Assembly: GCA_003550305.1 (NCBI GenBank) | Contig: QKYT01000033.1 | Coordinates: 9,572-56,500, forward strand | Length of the DNA stretch: 46,929 bases | Origin: Glomus cerebriforme | Taxonomy: Eukaryota; Glomeromycota; Glomeromycetes; Glomerales; Glomeraceae | Direction: 5' to 3' | Part shown: positions 34,244 through 44,787 of the stretch, one piece after another | Position numbering within the stretch: the first letter of the stretch is position 1 | Layout of the letters: each line of letters begins with the position of its first letter | Made by a program: the position numbers and the translations under genes | The notes under the pieces: model-generated | Told to the model about the DNA's origin: nothing | Database searches by the model: none | Seen by the model: only the letters and a program-made list of their open reading frames with translations

Positions 34244-34409
34244 CAGTGTATAAAATCTGAAAAAAATTATATGTGCACATGTGCACATAAAGCATTTTTT
34301 TTTTTGTGCACAATAAAAAATTTTTTGTGCACATTTAATTTTAAAAATTGTGCACATAAAAATTAAAATGTGCACATGTGCACATTGTGCACATGAATTT
34401 TATACACTG
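34244..34409. mobile_element. Short MITE-like element packed with GTGCAC hexamers
   Basis: The 166-bp segment starts CAGTGTATAAAAT and ends with the complement ATTTTATACACTG, so it has terminal inverted repeats of about 13 bp, a Tc1/mariner-style terminus. Inside are eight GTGCAC palindromes, several joined as TGTGCACATGTGCACA, separated by A/T runs. An exact TA target duplication is not seen at the borders. Confidence 0.65.
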
Positions 34410-35148
34410 TTAAAGTTTTGCGAACCAAATTAGACAGTCAAATGAATTATCTTCCAGAATTTATGCTAACATAAAATTACAGGTCTTTTTTTTCATATTT
34501 CCAGAAAATTCGTTACATTCCAAAATTAAATTTGTCAATGAATAAAAATGGATGCTTTCCTTTTCTGGCGGATATTTTAAATTCAAAATTCGCGTGCAAC
34601 AAAAAAACTGACCAATTTACGATAATTGTGCAGCCAATAAAATATCTGATTTGCCGATTTTGACATAATAGGATATTATTATGAATGTAAAATTAACTTG
34701 AAAAGGAATTTCAAACAACAACTTGTTTCCTCCATTTATATTTTATTTTGTCTTTATGCCAAGAAAATCTGGAGCACAATAGCCATTGAGATTAATTTCG
34801 ACTAGTACGGGAACAATCAATTGGAATTATTAATGATTTTCTTAAGAATGGCTATTATAATTTCCTTTTCCGTCATTTAGAATAATATGTAGAACACATC
34901 CTGATTTGATTAGGGTTCGTCAAAAATGGCTGTATAATGTAACAATAAAAGTTTTATCAAATCTTAATTTAAAAGGAAAGATGGATTGCTTGGAAAAAAT
35001 TTTTTGACCAGAAGTAATTGGCGAAATCTAGATGCTTGTGATAGGGAGGGAAGGACCCTAATTTAAAAATCGGGGCCAAACATTGTTTAAAATTCGGGTA
35101 TATAACAAACATAAAAACATGATATTGAAAATTTATACAAGTTAAAAA
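34410..35148. other. Upstream region of the peroxidase-reductase gene
   Basis: No gene is supported. A weak plus-strand reading (about 34805-34985) resembling eroded transposase text (GIINDFLKNGYYNFLF, then RVRQKWLYNVTIKVL) has stops and frameshifts. The last 120 bases before the start codon are more GC-rich than the surroundings (GAAGGACCC, ATCGGGGCC). Confidence 0.4.
35099..35105 (+). promoter_or_regulatory. Possible TATA box of the peroxidase-reductase gene
   Basis: TATATAA lies 44 bases before the predicted start codon, a reasonable place for a fungal TATA element with a short 5' leader. In DNA this AT-rich the match alone is weak evidence. Confidence 0.3.
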
Positions 35149-38100
35149 ATGTTTAATGATATTAAGTTTTTACTTGGAATTCTTGTATGTTTTTCATTAT
35201 TTAAAACAAATAATGCGCAACAATATCGTTCATTGGATGGAACAAACAATAATTTAAACGTTCCTAATGCTGGTGCTGTCGGTGCTGTATATTTAAATTA
35301 CAAAAATGCAATTGAATTGTTTGCGGATTCAACAACAGCATCAATGTTATCTTGTCCTCATAATTATCAAGCTGTTACATTACCTGTAGTTGACAAATGT
35401 GTTGATATATTACCAGAAGGAACTTTCCCATTGCCAAGATGTTTGAGTGATTTAGGTGATGGGGTTCAAGCAACACGAGCACAACAGTTTAATGAAACTT
35501 TTGTTAATAATCACAAATCAAAAAGGAAGTCTTCACATATGGTGAGTCAATTCGCTCATGTCACGTGGTTAAGCAAAAAATTTTTTTACTAAATAATGAT
35601 AAAATTTTTTTAAGATGACATTTTGGGCAGACTTCATAACATTTGATATAACATTTAGCCAAGAAACTGAAATTCTCAATGATGCAATATTAATACCTAG
35701 TGATGATGTTACTTATCTTTCAGAAGGATCAACTCAGATTAGTCAGGTAATTTAAAATTTTGTTAACTTTTTGTTTGAAATAGAACAAGAAATTCGAGTT
35801 TGATTTAGGTTAAAATTTTAAAATTTAGACAACCTTACCATTTAGTCGATCCTATAATATATCATCTCGTGGAACAGTAAATTTGGCATCAGCATATGTT
35901 GATGGTTCTAACATATATGGAGTTGATGAAACACGGTTAAACGAAATACTTAGAGATCCAATTAATAGGTGTAAAATGCGATTAACATATGGCGAATCGG
36001 GTGATAGTGCTCTAGGTTACCTTCCAAAAGGTAGACAAAACTTTTTTTTTTCTTTCAGATAAAAAATTTTTTTTACATATATATTTTAATTCTACTATTA
36101 GATGCCAATGGTAATTACATACATGGACAAGAAACCATTCGTGGATCAAATATTTTCGTTGATATGATTATTACAGTTTTTTTACGTGAACATAATAGAA
36201 GATGTGACAATTTGACTAGTATATACGGTGATAAATGGGATGATGAAACTTATTTTCAAGAAGCGAGAAAATGGACTATAGCATTAATTCAAAAGATAAA
36301 TTATCTAGAATATTGTAAGTTTATCTTATACGTTAATTTTTTTTATTTACTCAGTTATAAATATGTATATGTATATATATATTAAAAATTCTTTTGAAAA
36401 ATATATAGTGAGTATTCTTATGGGATCTCCTTTGCTCGAATTCACTCAATACGATCCAAGCTTGACAGCAGGAATTGATTTTATATTTATCACATCGACA
36501 ATGCGTTATGGTCATAGTGAAACTAGGTAATCATGCAATTATTATTTGTTAGATTATCATCGGTAATTTATTAATTTTAATTATATATTTAAAAATTAAG
36601 TGATAATTTTAATATTGTGAATCAAAACGGAGAAATAATAACTTCCATACCATTAAACCAAGTAAAAACACAAGTGGAGGTATTTGGTGTTCCAACTATT
36701 GCTACATCGATCGCATTACAAAGGTAACCTATTTATTTAAAATGCCTAGATTCCACAATCAATCAAGTGTGTTTAAACAGATATTATTTGATAATAGACA
36801 AGAAGAAATTGATATTTTTTATTCGGATTACGCGCGAAATTTGCAAACAACACCTAATGGACCAATCATTGATTTGGCAAGGTAATTATTATACAATAAA
36901 TTGTTATCAAGTAAAATAAGTAAAATAGTAAAATACAAATTTTAACGAAAATTATTTCCTTAGCATTGATCATCTTCGTGTACGTGACCGAGGGGTTCCA
37001 TCTTATAATGATGTTAGGGAATTGTATGGATTCCCAAGAGCAACAGATTTTAGTGATATTACTGCAAATGTTGAAATCCAAGGACGGTTGAAAAGCCTTT
37101 ACTCAAGTATAGATAAAGTTGAAGCATATATAGGTGGATTAGCCGAAGATCATTATAACAATTCAAATTTCGGTCCATTATTTCAAAAAAGTATGCAAGA
37201 ACAATGGCAGTTAATACGCGATGCTGATAGATTTTGGTTTGAATCACCGGATGCAGGATTTACTAAACAAGAAATTGAAGAAATAAGAAATACAACGTTT
37301 CGAGACGTAATTCTCCGTAATTCACCAAATGATACAAAACTTCCAGATAATATATGGTTTGTTCAACCAAGAAATGATCTCTCCTCTATAAACTCCAATG
37401 CTAATAATGATGTGGATGCTGATGGGTATTTAAAAGAAAATACCTTCCAAATTTCCCAAATATATAATATAAAATGGAAAATTATTGACTCTGATATTTA
37501 TTTTAAAATGAGGCTTGAGAGTGATAATGCTTGGTTTGGATTAGGTTTTAACCCAGAAGATGATGGTATGAGGGGAGCTGATTTCTTAATTGTAAATAGC
37601 CAAGGTAATGATATTCAAGTTGGAAATTATAGATCGAATGGATATCAACCTCCTATTATTGCAGCAAGACAATTTGTTGAAAAAATAAGTGCCAACATCA
37701 GTTCAGGATTTATGGAAGTTCAAGTGAAAAGACCTTTAAATGCTCCAGAAAGGGTTCCCATAAAAAATGATACAACTTCACGTATGTAAATAAGGAATAA
37801 TTTTTTTTTTAAAAAATAAATAAATATATATATATATTTATTAAAGATTTATATATTTATATTTTAGTTATTTTTGCATGGAATCCAAACTCAAATGCAT
37901 TATCGTATCACGGAGGAAATCGTGGTAAAGCAAAGATCAATTTTTTTCAATCTGGCATTTCAACTTCATCAACAAGTAATAGACTCGCCTTGTTAGCGCA
38001 CGGAATATGGATGTTCGCGGTAAATAAAATAATATAGTAATAGTCTTTGTTTATTCTTTGAATCAATTTTAATTTTAATTTTCTTTTCTCAAATATAATG

Positions 38101-40588
38101 ATAATAGACTTGGAGGTTCGTTAATTTAAATATCTTAATGTTATTTGTTCATATAATTTTTTTTTACTAATTAAATTCATTTAAATTTTACTTAACAGTA
38201 TTATATTCCCAAGTAAGTTCCCTTTTTCATTTTGACATTTAATTTTATTGACACTAAATTTAACCTATTTCGGTTAAATGTTTTATTTGTTAGTTTCAAT
38301 CATCATTGTACGTTATATGAAGCATAAAGTTCATCACTTAAATCAGCATAAGAATCTCCAAATCATCGGAGGCGTTGGGGTGGCTACTTTTGGCACTTCG
38401 GCCCTTGCGGTTGCTCAAGAACAAAGTAGAACACCACACAAATTGTATGTTATAAAAAGCAATTTCTTAACTATTAGCACGGTATCTTGTGATAAATTTT
38501 AAAAGTTTTTTTTGTTTCCGTGTAGCGTTGGAATACTCATATATACAGGAATATTTTTACAACTTGGATTGGGATTATTGTCACTTTGGGCACGATCTTC
38601 TCTTGTATCGTCAAATCATGGTATATTTAAATCGATTAAAGTTGCACATTTTCTTCTAGGAGCTGCGTTGATGTTGAGTGCAGCTTTTAACATATATCTT
38701 GGAATTGATGCTTATGGTCAATCGGAAATGTGGAAACTCGTATATTTTGGATGGGTTGGTATGTAATAATGAAATATCATTGTGATCATTAATTTATTAT
38801 TATAAAATTCTAACCCATTTTTTTTTAATAACAAAATAGGCTTATTATGTGTTATAGTTATAGGATTGGAAATTTGGCATATATACAATCGAAAGAAAAA
38901 TTTAATTGATTCGGATACGAATGTTTTGGAAGGTGGTGTTAAAGGAAGAATTAGAAAACATCTCGATAATATCGATAAAAATTTAGTTAATGATTTGCCA
39001 GATGTTACATGGAATGAAGTATACCAAAGAGTTATACAGGGAGCAAAATTAGTAGTAGCGGAAGATCTTTTATTTGATATAAGGAGATGGATTAATGTAC
39101 ATCCAGGAGGATCACAAGTATTAAAACATGTGATTGGAACAGATATTACAAATGATTTTTTCAAAGATCTGCAACCCAATAAAAACGAACAAAATCCATT
39201 GATATTACAAAAAAGTAAAAGAAATGAAGGAATAATAGAAAGACCTCAACTTTCAGATAGTGGTGGAATAATTAATTATCTGGAAAGATTAAATAGAAAA
39301 TACATTGGAAATAATCCAGGACATCATCATTCAAGGTTTGCCACAGCAACATTAGCTAGTATGGTAATAGGAAAAATGATAAATTCAGAAAATTCAAGAA
39401 ATGATGATGAATTTAAAAGATATATTCTTGTTGCCGTAAAGTCTGTTACGGTAGGAAATCCTGTATGTCCTGTTAAAAGATTTATTTTTAGAGATCCAAG
39501 TGAAAGAAAGTTACCAGAATTTAAGCCAGGAGACTATTTTGAGGTTTTTAGTTATACTCAAGGTCAGTCTGTAGTTCGTCCTTACACTATACTTAAAGTT
39601 GATGATGAAAAATATAAGAATATGAATTGTTTTTCGATCATCGTAAAAATTTACAAATATGGGGCTATGTCAAGACATTTGGTAAGTTATTTTGAATTTA
39701 CACGTTTTTTTTTTTAAAAAAAAAAATCGCAATTTTTTTTTTTAATTATATATATCGACATATTATGTAGGATCGTTTATTAGAAGGATTCACGGTTAAA
39801 ATGCGTGGACCAATCAGCATTAATGGGCATATTGGACAATTACAAAGACCATCTATGCGAAGAGCACTATCAATGATCTCAGTTTATTCTGAACCGGAAG
39901 ATAAGAGTTCTTTATTAAATCCTGATTCAAATGATGGATGTTGGGATATCTTATTCATGATATGTGGAGGAACGGGTATAACTCCAATGATACAATTGGT
40001 AATTGTGAAAAAATTAAAAAAAAACTTACTTTAATTCAATTGTTACCTTTTAATCTAACTTCATATATATTTTTTTAGATTGAATACCATATTGAAAAGG
40101 GTAAACGAAGAAATATTAAATTGTTCTTGTTATTTGCAAATAATTCGGAATCAGATATTATATTATATCCGAATGGTCTAAACGAGTTAATGAGTCGAAG
40201 TGATGGTAAATTACAAATATCATTTGCTTTATCACATCCACCTTCTGGATGGTCACATTATCAAAGACTTAATTATGATGTTATATTTGATTGGATGTCG
40301 AAAAATTACATACCAAATGATAACGACAACATTACAATAATACAGTCTTCAATAATGAATGGACAAACGTCTTTTTCATCAACTTTAAACACAGGAATAT
40401 CTTCTACTAAACAACCCGAGCAACAAAATCAGTCAATCTATGAACCAACAAAATATATTGAAGCTTTAAAAAATGATCCCGTTGCACTTAAAGTAATGGT
40501 TTGTGGTCCTCATCCGATGATATTATCCGTTAGTAATGTACTTAATAAATTAAATTTTCCTGAGGACAAAGTTATAATTATAAATTAA
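35149..40588 (+). CDS. Secreted peroxidase-homology / DOMON / cytochrome b561 / cytochrome b5 / FAD-NAD reductase fusion
   Basis: Sixteen exons join in phase to 1406 residues: 35149-35541, 35615-35746, 35829-36030, 36102-36314, 36419-36536, 36601-36723, 36798-36881, 36964-37781, 37868-38019, 38108-38115, 38199-38212, 38294-38444, 38526-38758, 38840-39681, 39771-39998 and 40079-40588.

Domains in order: signal peptide (1-24). Animal-type haem peroxidase (about 30-520) with VDGSNIYG 199-206, FLREHNR 269-275, MRYGHSE 345-351, RVRDRGVPSYN 427-437 and DRFWFE. DOMON (about 580-725; Met624, His709 candidate haem ligands). Cytochrome b561 with five helices (about 735-895; His739, 771, 801, 844). Cytochrome b5 (HPGG 968-971, HHHS 1042-1045). 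Ferredoxin-reductase-type FAD domain (RPYT 1127-1130, GAMSRHL 1155-1161) and NAD domain (GGTGITPM 1227-1234, CGPHPM 1379-1384).

The distal peroxidase His is Phe141, so classical peroxidase activity is doubtful. Electron flow from the cytosol outward is inferred from domain order. Confidence 0.92.
38108..38212 (+). other. Two consecutive microexons (8 and 14 nt) in the first b561 helix
   Basis: Exon 10 (ACTTGGAG, 38108-38115) and exon 11 (38199-38212) are needed to restore HGIWMFATWSIIFPISIIIVRY, the expected HG-x-x-M-x-x-A/T-W start of a DOMON-linked b561 domain. Both have proper AG and GT borders, and the phases (2 then 1) fit their neighbours. Without them the frame breaks, which supports the model. 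Confidence 0.85.
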
Positions 40589-40892
40589 ACTATCTATTTA
40601 ATAACATTTGTATTAATAATAACGTACCATAGTTTTTTTTTTTTACGAATAAGGAATAACTAAATAAATATCATGTGATAATTTTTAAAGATCCAATTTA
40701 CAGAGTTTTTACCAATTAAATAAAAATGTTATTAAAATAAAATTTGGCGAGTTTAATACAATATTCAGATTTTGATACAAAAATGATATACTGTACACTT
40801 ACACTTTATAATGGATAATTTATGTAATGTTGACGATTTTTTTTTTATCGACGTGTTGTCATCCATCTTTATATCGAAGGAACGATCCATAG

Positions 40893-41593
40893 CTAATCCA
40901 ATCTCCAAATATCAAGATTAATATCTCCTTCATAATCATAATCTTCAAAGTCAATATCATCGCCAATAATATCGACACCACCAACACCAACTTTCTCTTC
41001 CTCACTTATATCCATCGCATTAACCATAATATCTCTTCTTTCGATCCTTTCGTTAATTTCATTAATTGTACATTGCATTCTTTTAATTAATTGATTAAAA
41101 GTTGGCATAAACAATTCTAAACGACGTCTATAAGTACTATAGCTACATTCAAATTCTATCCGGGTTTTTTCTCGTACTTCATTAATACTTTGTTCGGGAA
41201 TACCCTCTATACCATTACACGCCGATAAAGTTTCCATTATAATAAGAGCTTTTTTATTTTGTTGTTCCAAAGTCTTTAATTCTATTTCGAATTCGTCAAT
41301 AATTGAATGGATCTCGGGAACTTTTTTTTTTAATAAAAAAAAAATTGAATAATATAAGTTAGTATCCGTAAGTTTTTTTTTTTTTAAAAAAAAAACAAGG
41401 TCCTCTGTTAAATATTTATACCTTCGATTTCGATAAATTCGAAATTTTCACGAGTAAGAATTTCAGGAGTATTAAGATATATATTATCGATACATTCTAC
41501 ACAATTTTTTAAAATATTTCTACATTTATCGCTAATAGTACTAGAATTTTCATAATGACTATCTAAAGAATAAATCCATTGACTTAATCCCAT
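40893..41593 (-). CDS. Hypothetical coiled-coil protein, two exons
   Basis: Exon 1 (41593-41422) and exon 2 (41320-40893) join in phase 1 to 199 residues; the intron has GT-AG ends and an A-rich acceptor side. The protein starts MGLSQWIYSLDSHYENSS and has a small Cys-containing helix region (CRNILKNCVECIDNIYL). A Glu/Lys-rich probable coiled coil follows (about residues 62-150, including EFEIELKTLEQQNKK and INEVREKTRIEFE). It ends with a very acidic tail (DDIDFEDYDYEGDINLDIW). No signal peptide or membrane helix is seen. I do not recognise the family. The acidic tail and coiled coil would fit a protein-protein adaptor, but no function is claimed. It converges with the peroxidase-reductase gene, leaving about 300 bp between the two stop codons. 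Confidence 0.7.
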
Positions 41594-41898
41594 GTTTAGA
41601 TGAATAAAGTGGTTTTAATAGATATAAATTATTAATTAAAAGTTGTTTTTTTTATTTTGAAAAAGAACATCTTATATGTTAAAAATTTTTTTAAAGTCTG
41701 TCATTTCTTTTTTTTCCTAAATGTAATTATAAATACCGCACTCAAAGTTATAAGTTGACGTGTCCTTTCATAATATTTATTACACATATGTCAACACTAT
41801 TTGTTATAATCGAATAAGGTGACGCGTCAAACAAAAAAAAAAGTATAATGAAATAAGCATAATGCTAGTAACGGGATTTTAAAGCTTGAAGAAAAAAT

Positions 41899-42797
41899 TT
41901 ATATTGAGGGATAATATTCTATAATATCACTACTTATAACACCTCTTTCACTATTAGCAGCATTCATCATATCTTTGACAGAGAAAGTAGTTTTAATCCG
42001 AAGAATTACCTTACTAGGAGGATTATAACCAATTAATATAACAATAAGCGATCTATTAAAAGCGCAAAAGAATAACTAACATAATAATCTTTACTTTTCA
42101 TATCTTTTCATGTTTATCACAAGTAAAAAATCGAAAAAATTGTATTTAGAATAGCTAGTATTCCAAATGAAGAAGCGTACCATATTCCAAGAGAAATTCT
42201 AGAATAACTTAAACGACTGTCTCATGCTGATAGAAATATTGGTAAAGAGGACTATATACTTGAATTACTTGCGGTAAATGCGATTGAAGCATATTGTTTT
42301 GAGAATAATGATATTATTATTTCTTGATTTTTATACTTATATATTAAAAATATTCCTACTAGACTACTCACTAAATTACATAATATTAAAAGGATGATTG
42401 CTATTTTATATAATAAAGTGTGTCCCTTGGATTTAATGTAAAATCTAGTTCCAATTTTCAAAATACAAAGAATCATAAGAATCATTGAAGTTCCAAATAT
42501 TGACGAATAAAGCAATGATACGTAAACATCCAATATTTTCCTCCTGGCTAATCGACAAGATCTAATTATTACAAGCACTATTATTATCGTATGCGTTGGC
42601 ATACATAACAAACTAAAAAAATTTAAGGTAAAGGTTAAAATTATTTCAACGCAAAAGTAAATTTCAAAGGCTTTTGCCTACCATATAATGGATAATCTTG
42701 TTTTGTAGTATTTGACTCGATATATAGATATAACTGTAAATAATAATGTTATGAATGCTGTTCCTGAAAGAAGTCCTAATTCTACATCTGTCAACAT
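41899..42797 (-). CDS. Multi-pass membrane protein, four exons, unknown function
   Basis: Exons 42797-42682, 42612-42269, 42220-42121 and 42052-41899 join in phase to 237 residues. Introns are short (48-69 nt) with GT-AG ends; the third donor (TT/GTGATA) is weak and the second intron choice is my best fit. Five to six hydrophobic helices are visible: GLLSGTAFITLLFTVISIY, CLLCMPTHTIIIVLVIIRSC, a long one around SSIFGTSMILMILCIL, one around IAIILLILCNLVSSLVGIFL, and one or two in WYASSFGILAILNTIFSIFY and LIVILIGY. The soluble C-terminus contains PSKVILRIKTT and MMNAANSERG and ends EYYPSI. A serpentine receptor-like protein is possible but unproven, since I count fewer than seven clear helices. 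I see no signal peptide apart from the first helix. Confidence 0.6.
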
Positions 42798-44600
42798 GTT
42801 TTTTTTAAAAAAAGTTCCTTTTCTTAGAATATATTCTATACCAAAAAAGTATTATAAATATCATATATATTTTTAATAATATTACACATCATCTTTTATT
42901 AATTACAAAGATCACTTGCTGAAAAATTTTAATTAATTATTTTTGTACAATATTTATGGCAAAATACGACTTAAACTCATGAATCTTGTATAGTTAACAT
43001 CGGACAACATATTCATGTTATTACTGTATTAAACCGCGCGTAATTATTATAATACTGAATGACATCAGTAAAGAAAAAAAATAAATATAAGAATAGATTC
43101 TATATTAATATCTTCTCGTTGCAAAAATTCTGCAACTATAATAAAGACAGACTGCTAAATGGATAAAAAAATCGAATTTTACAAAACCTCTACTTAAAAA
43201 ATTTTCTCAATTTTCTCGGAAATCGGTGATATAGGAAGTCTCTTTGCATTATAATTACCGTTATCTGTATGAATAAAGAAAAAATATGAGACATAATGAC
43301 GTGACGTAACACTTAAAGGATGTTTGTGCAACAGAAAATAATTCGTATACTAATAGTAAAAATCCTTTTCATATGATAATCAAAACTTAAAAATTATAAA
43401 TTATAATAAAACATAGTAATATATCATTATGAAATTTTAATAAAATTCATATAATATTAAATAATTAATTACCTCTCATTATTTAAGAAATTAATGCCAA
43501 GCTAATAATTGTTAAATCTCAATCAATATTGCCTCATAAGTATATAATTACTACTATTTAATTTAACAAAAAGAATATTAATAAATATAATCTTTCTTAA
43601 TTTTGTAATTTTTAATATTATTATTTCTGACATTATTTTTATACTTACTGAATAAATTTAATTTATCTATAATATTAAAATAAATTAATAGCATTAACAA
43701 AGAAAAGGATTATCATCAACTCTATTTTTTAAAATTCATATAATCATGTTTACTTTTAGCAGAAAAAAACACAACCTTTTGGCTTTTTACTAAGGTAAAA
43801 GCCTTAAAGATCTTAAAAAAAAATGCTTCTCTCATTATTTTACATATATTAAATACTTTAAAATATTTATTTACTTTCTGGCTTTTTGCTTCATAAATAA
43901 TATTTCTTTTATTTACTACTATAGCTAATTGGTTTTTTAAGATTTTTGGCCTTACATTAATAACTATATCTTTGGACTTGCAAATAAGTTAAAAGCTAAA
44001 TTAAAATAGATAAAAAAAGAATAATTTTTTTTAATTTTGAGATTTTTAAAAAGTAACTGTTTATACTGTATATAGGTTTTAAAAGTAAAGCTTTTAGTTT
44101 TCTTTAGGTATTGGTTTAAAGTTTTTTCATTTTATTCTAATTTTATAGTTTAGATTTTTTTAATTAGTTAGATTTTTTCTCTTTTAATTTTTAGTTTTTT
44201 ATTTTTTTAATCTTTTCTTTTTTTGTTATTTTTTCATTTCTTTTAAGGATAAAAAAGTACTGGAAAAAATAATTGATATTATACAGTTTAGTTTAATTTA
44301 AAATAATTAATAATATTAGTTAATAAATTAAAAAGAAACATATAAATCTTAAGTTTTTTAAAATCTGCTTTAAATTCAATTGGATTATCAGATCTAAAAT
44401 AATTATAAATAAACTGTATTTTTAGAGATTTTACTTCATATATTCTGAAATATAAAAAAATTAGTTAATAATAGATCTTTTAAAATTCTTTTTCTTATAT
44501 TTTATTATATACTATAACACTTTTGTATATAATTAAAATAAATTTAAAATAATGATAATAAAGACAAATAAAAAAACTAGTATTATATATTATACTTATA
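42798..44600. other. AT-rich intergenic region, no gene seen
   Basis: Reading both strands shows no frame with recognisable similarity. Around 43740-43990 the text GGCTTTTT(A/G)C recurs three times in loosely similar contexts (about 43780, 43880 and a TTTTTGGCC variant near 43945), perhaps a degraded repeat. The rest is A/T homopolymer-rich. Confidence 0.5.
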
Positions 44601-44785
44601 CAGTCATCCCCCTATATAATCATACCTCCGGAACTGAAAAAAAAAGGTGTGATTATAAAAAACCTATATGATGTGACTATAGAGGAGGGTTTTTTAATAA
44701 TATTATTAGTAACTTGGGCCAAGCATAAATGTGCTTATAAGGAGAGTGTGACTAAATAGGGGGTGCCTATATAGGGGGATGACTA
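44601..44785. mobile_element. pogo/Tc1-like MITE, 185 bp
   Basis: The left end CAGTCATCCCCCTATATAAT and the right end (complement TAGTCATCCCCCTATATAGG) form terminal repeats of about 17-20 bp. TA precedes the left end (44599-44600) and follows the right end (44786-44787), the standard target duplication of Tc1/mariner/pogo elements. Inside, GTGATTATAAAA and GTGACTATAGAGGAGG resemble the partial copy at about 25.0 kb. Confidence 0.8.
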
Positions 44786-44787
44786 TA

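Noticed and set aside
34805..34985. Transposase-like text (RVRQKWLYNVTIKVL)
   Set aside because: Broken by stops and shifts, too short to assign to a family; noted only as possible eroded transposon.
37022..37081. Minus-strand frames opposite the peroxidase gene (36866-37247)
   Set aside because: Antisense shadows of the confirmed plus-strand exon and its neighbouring introns.
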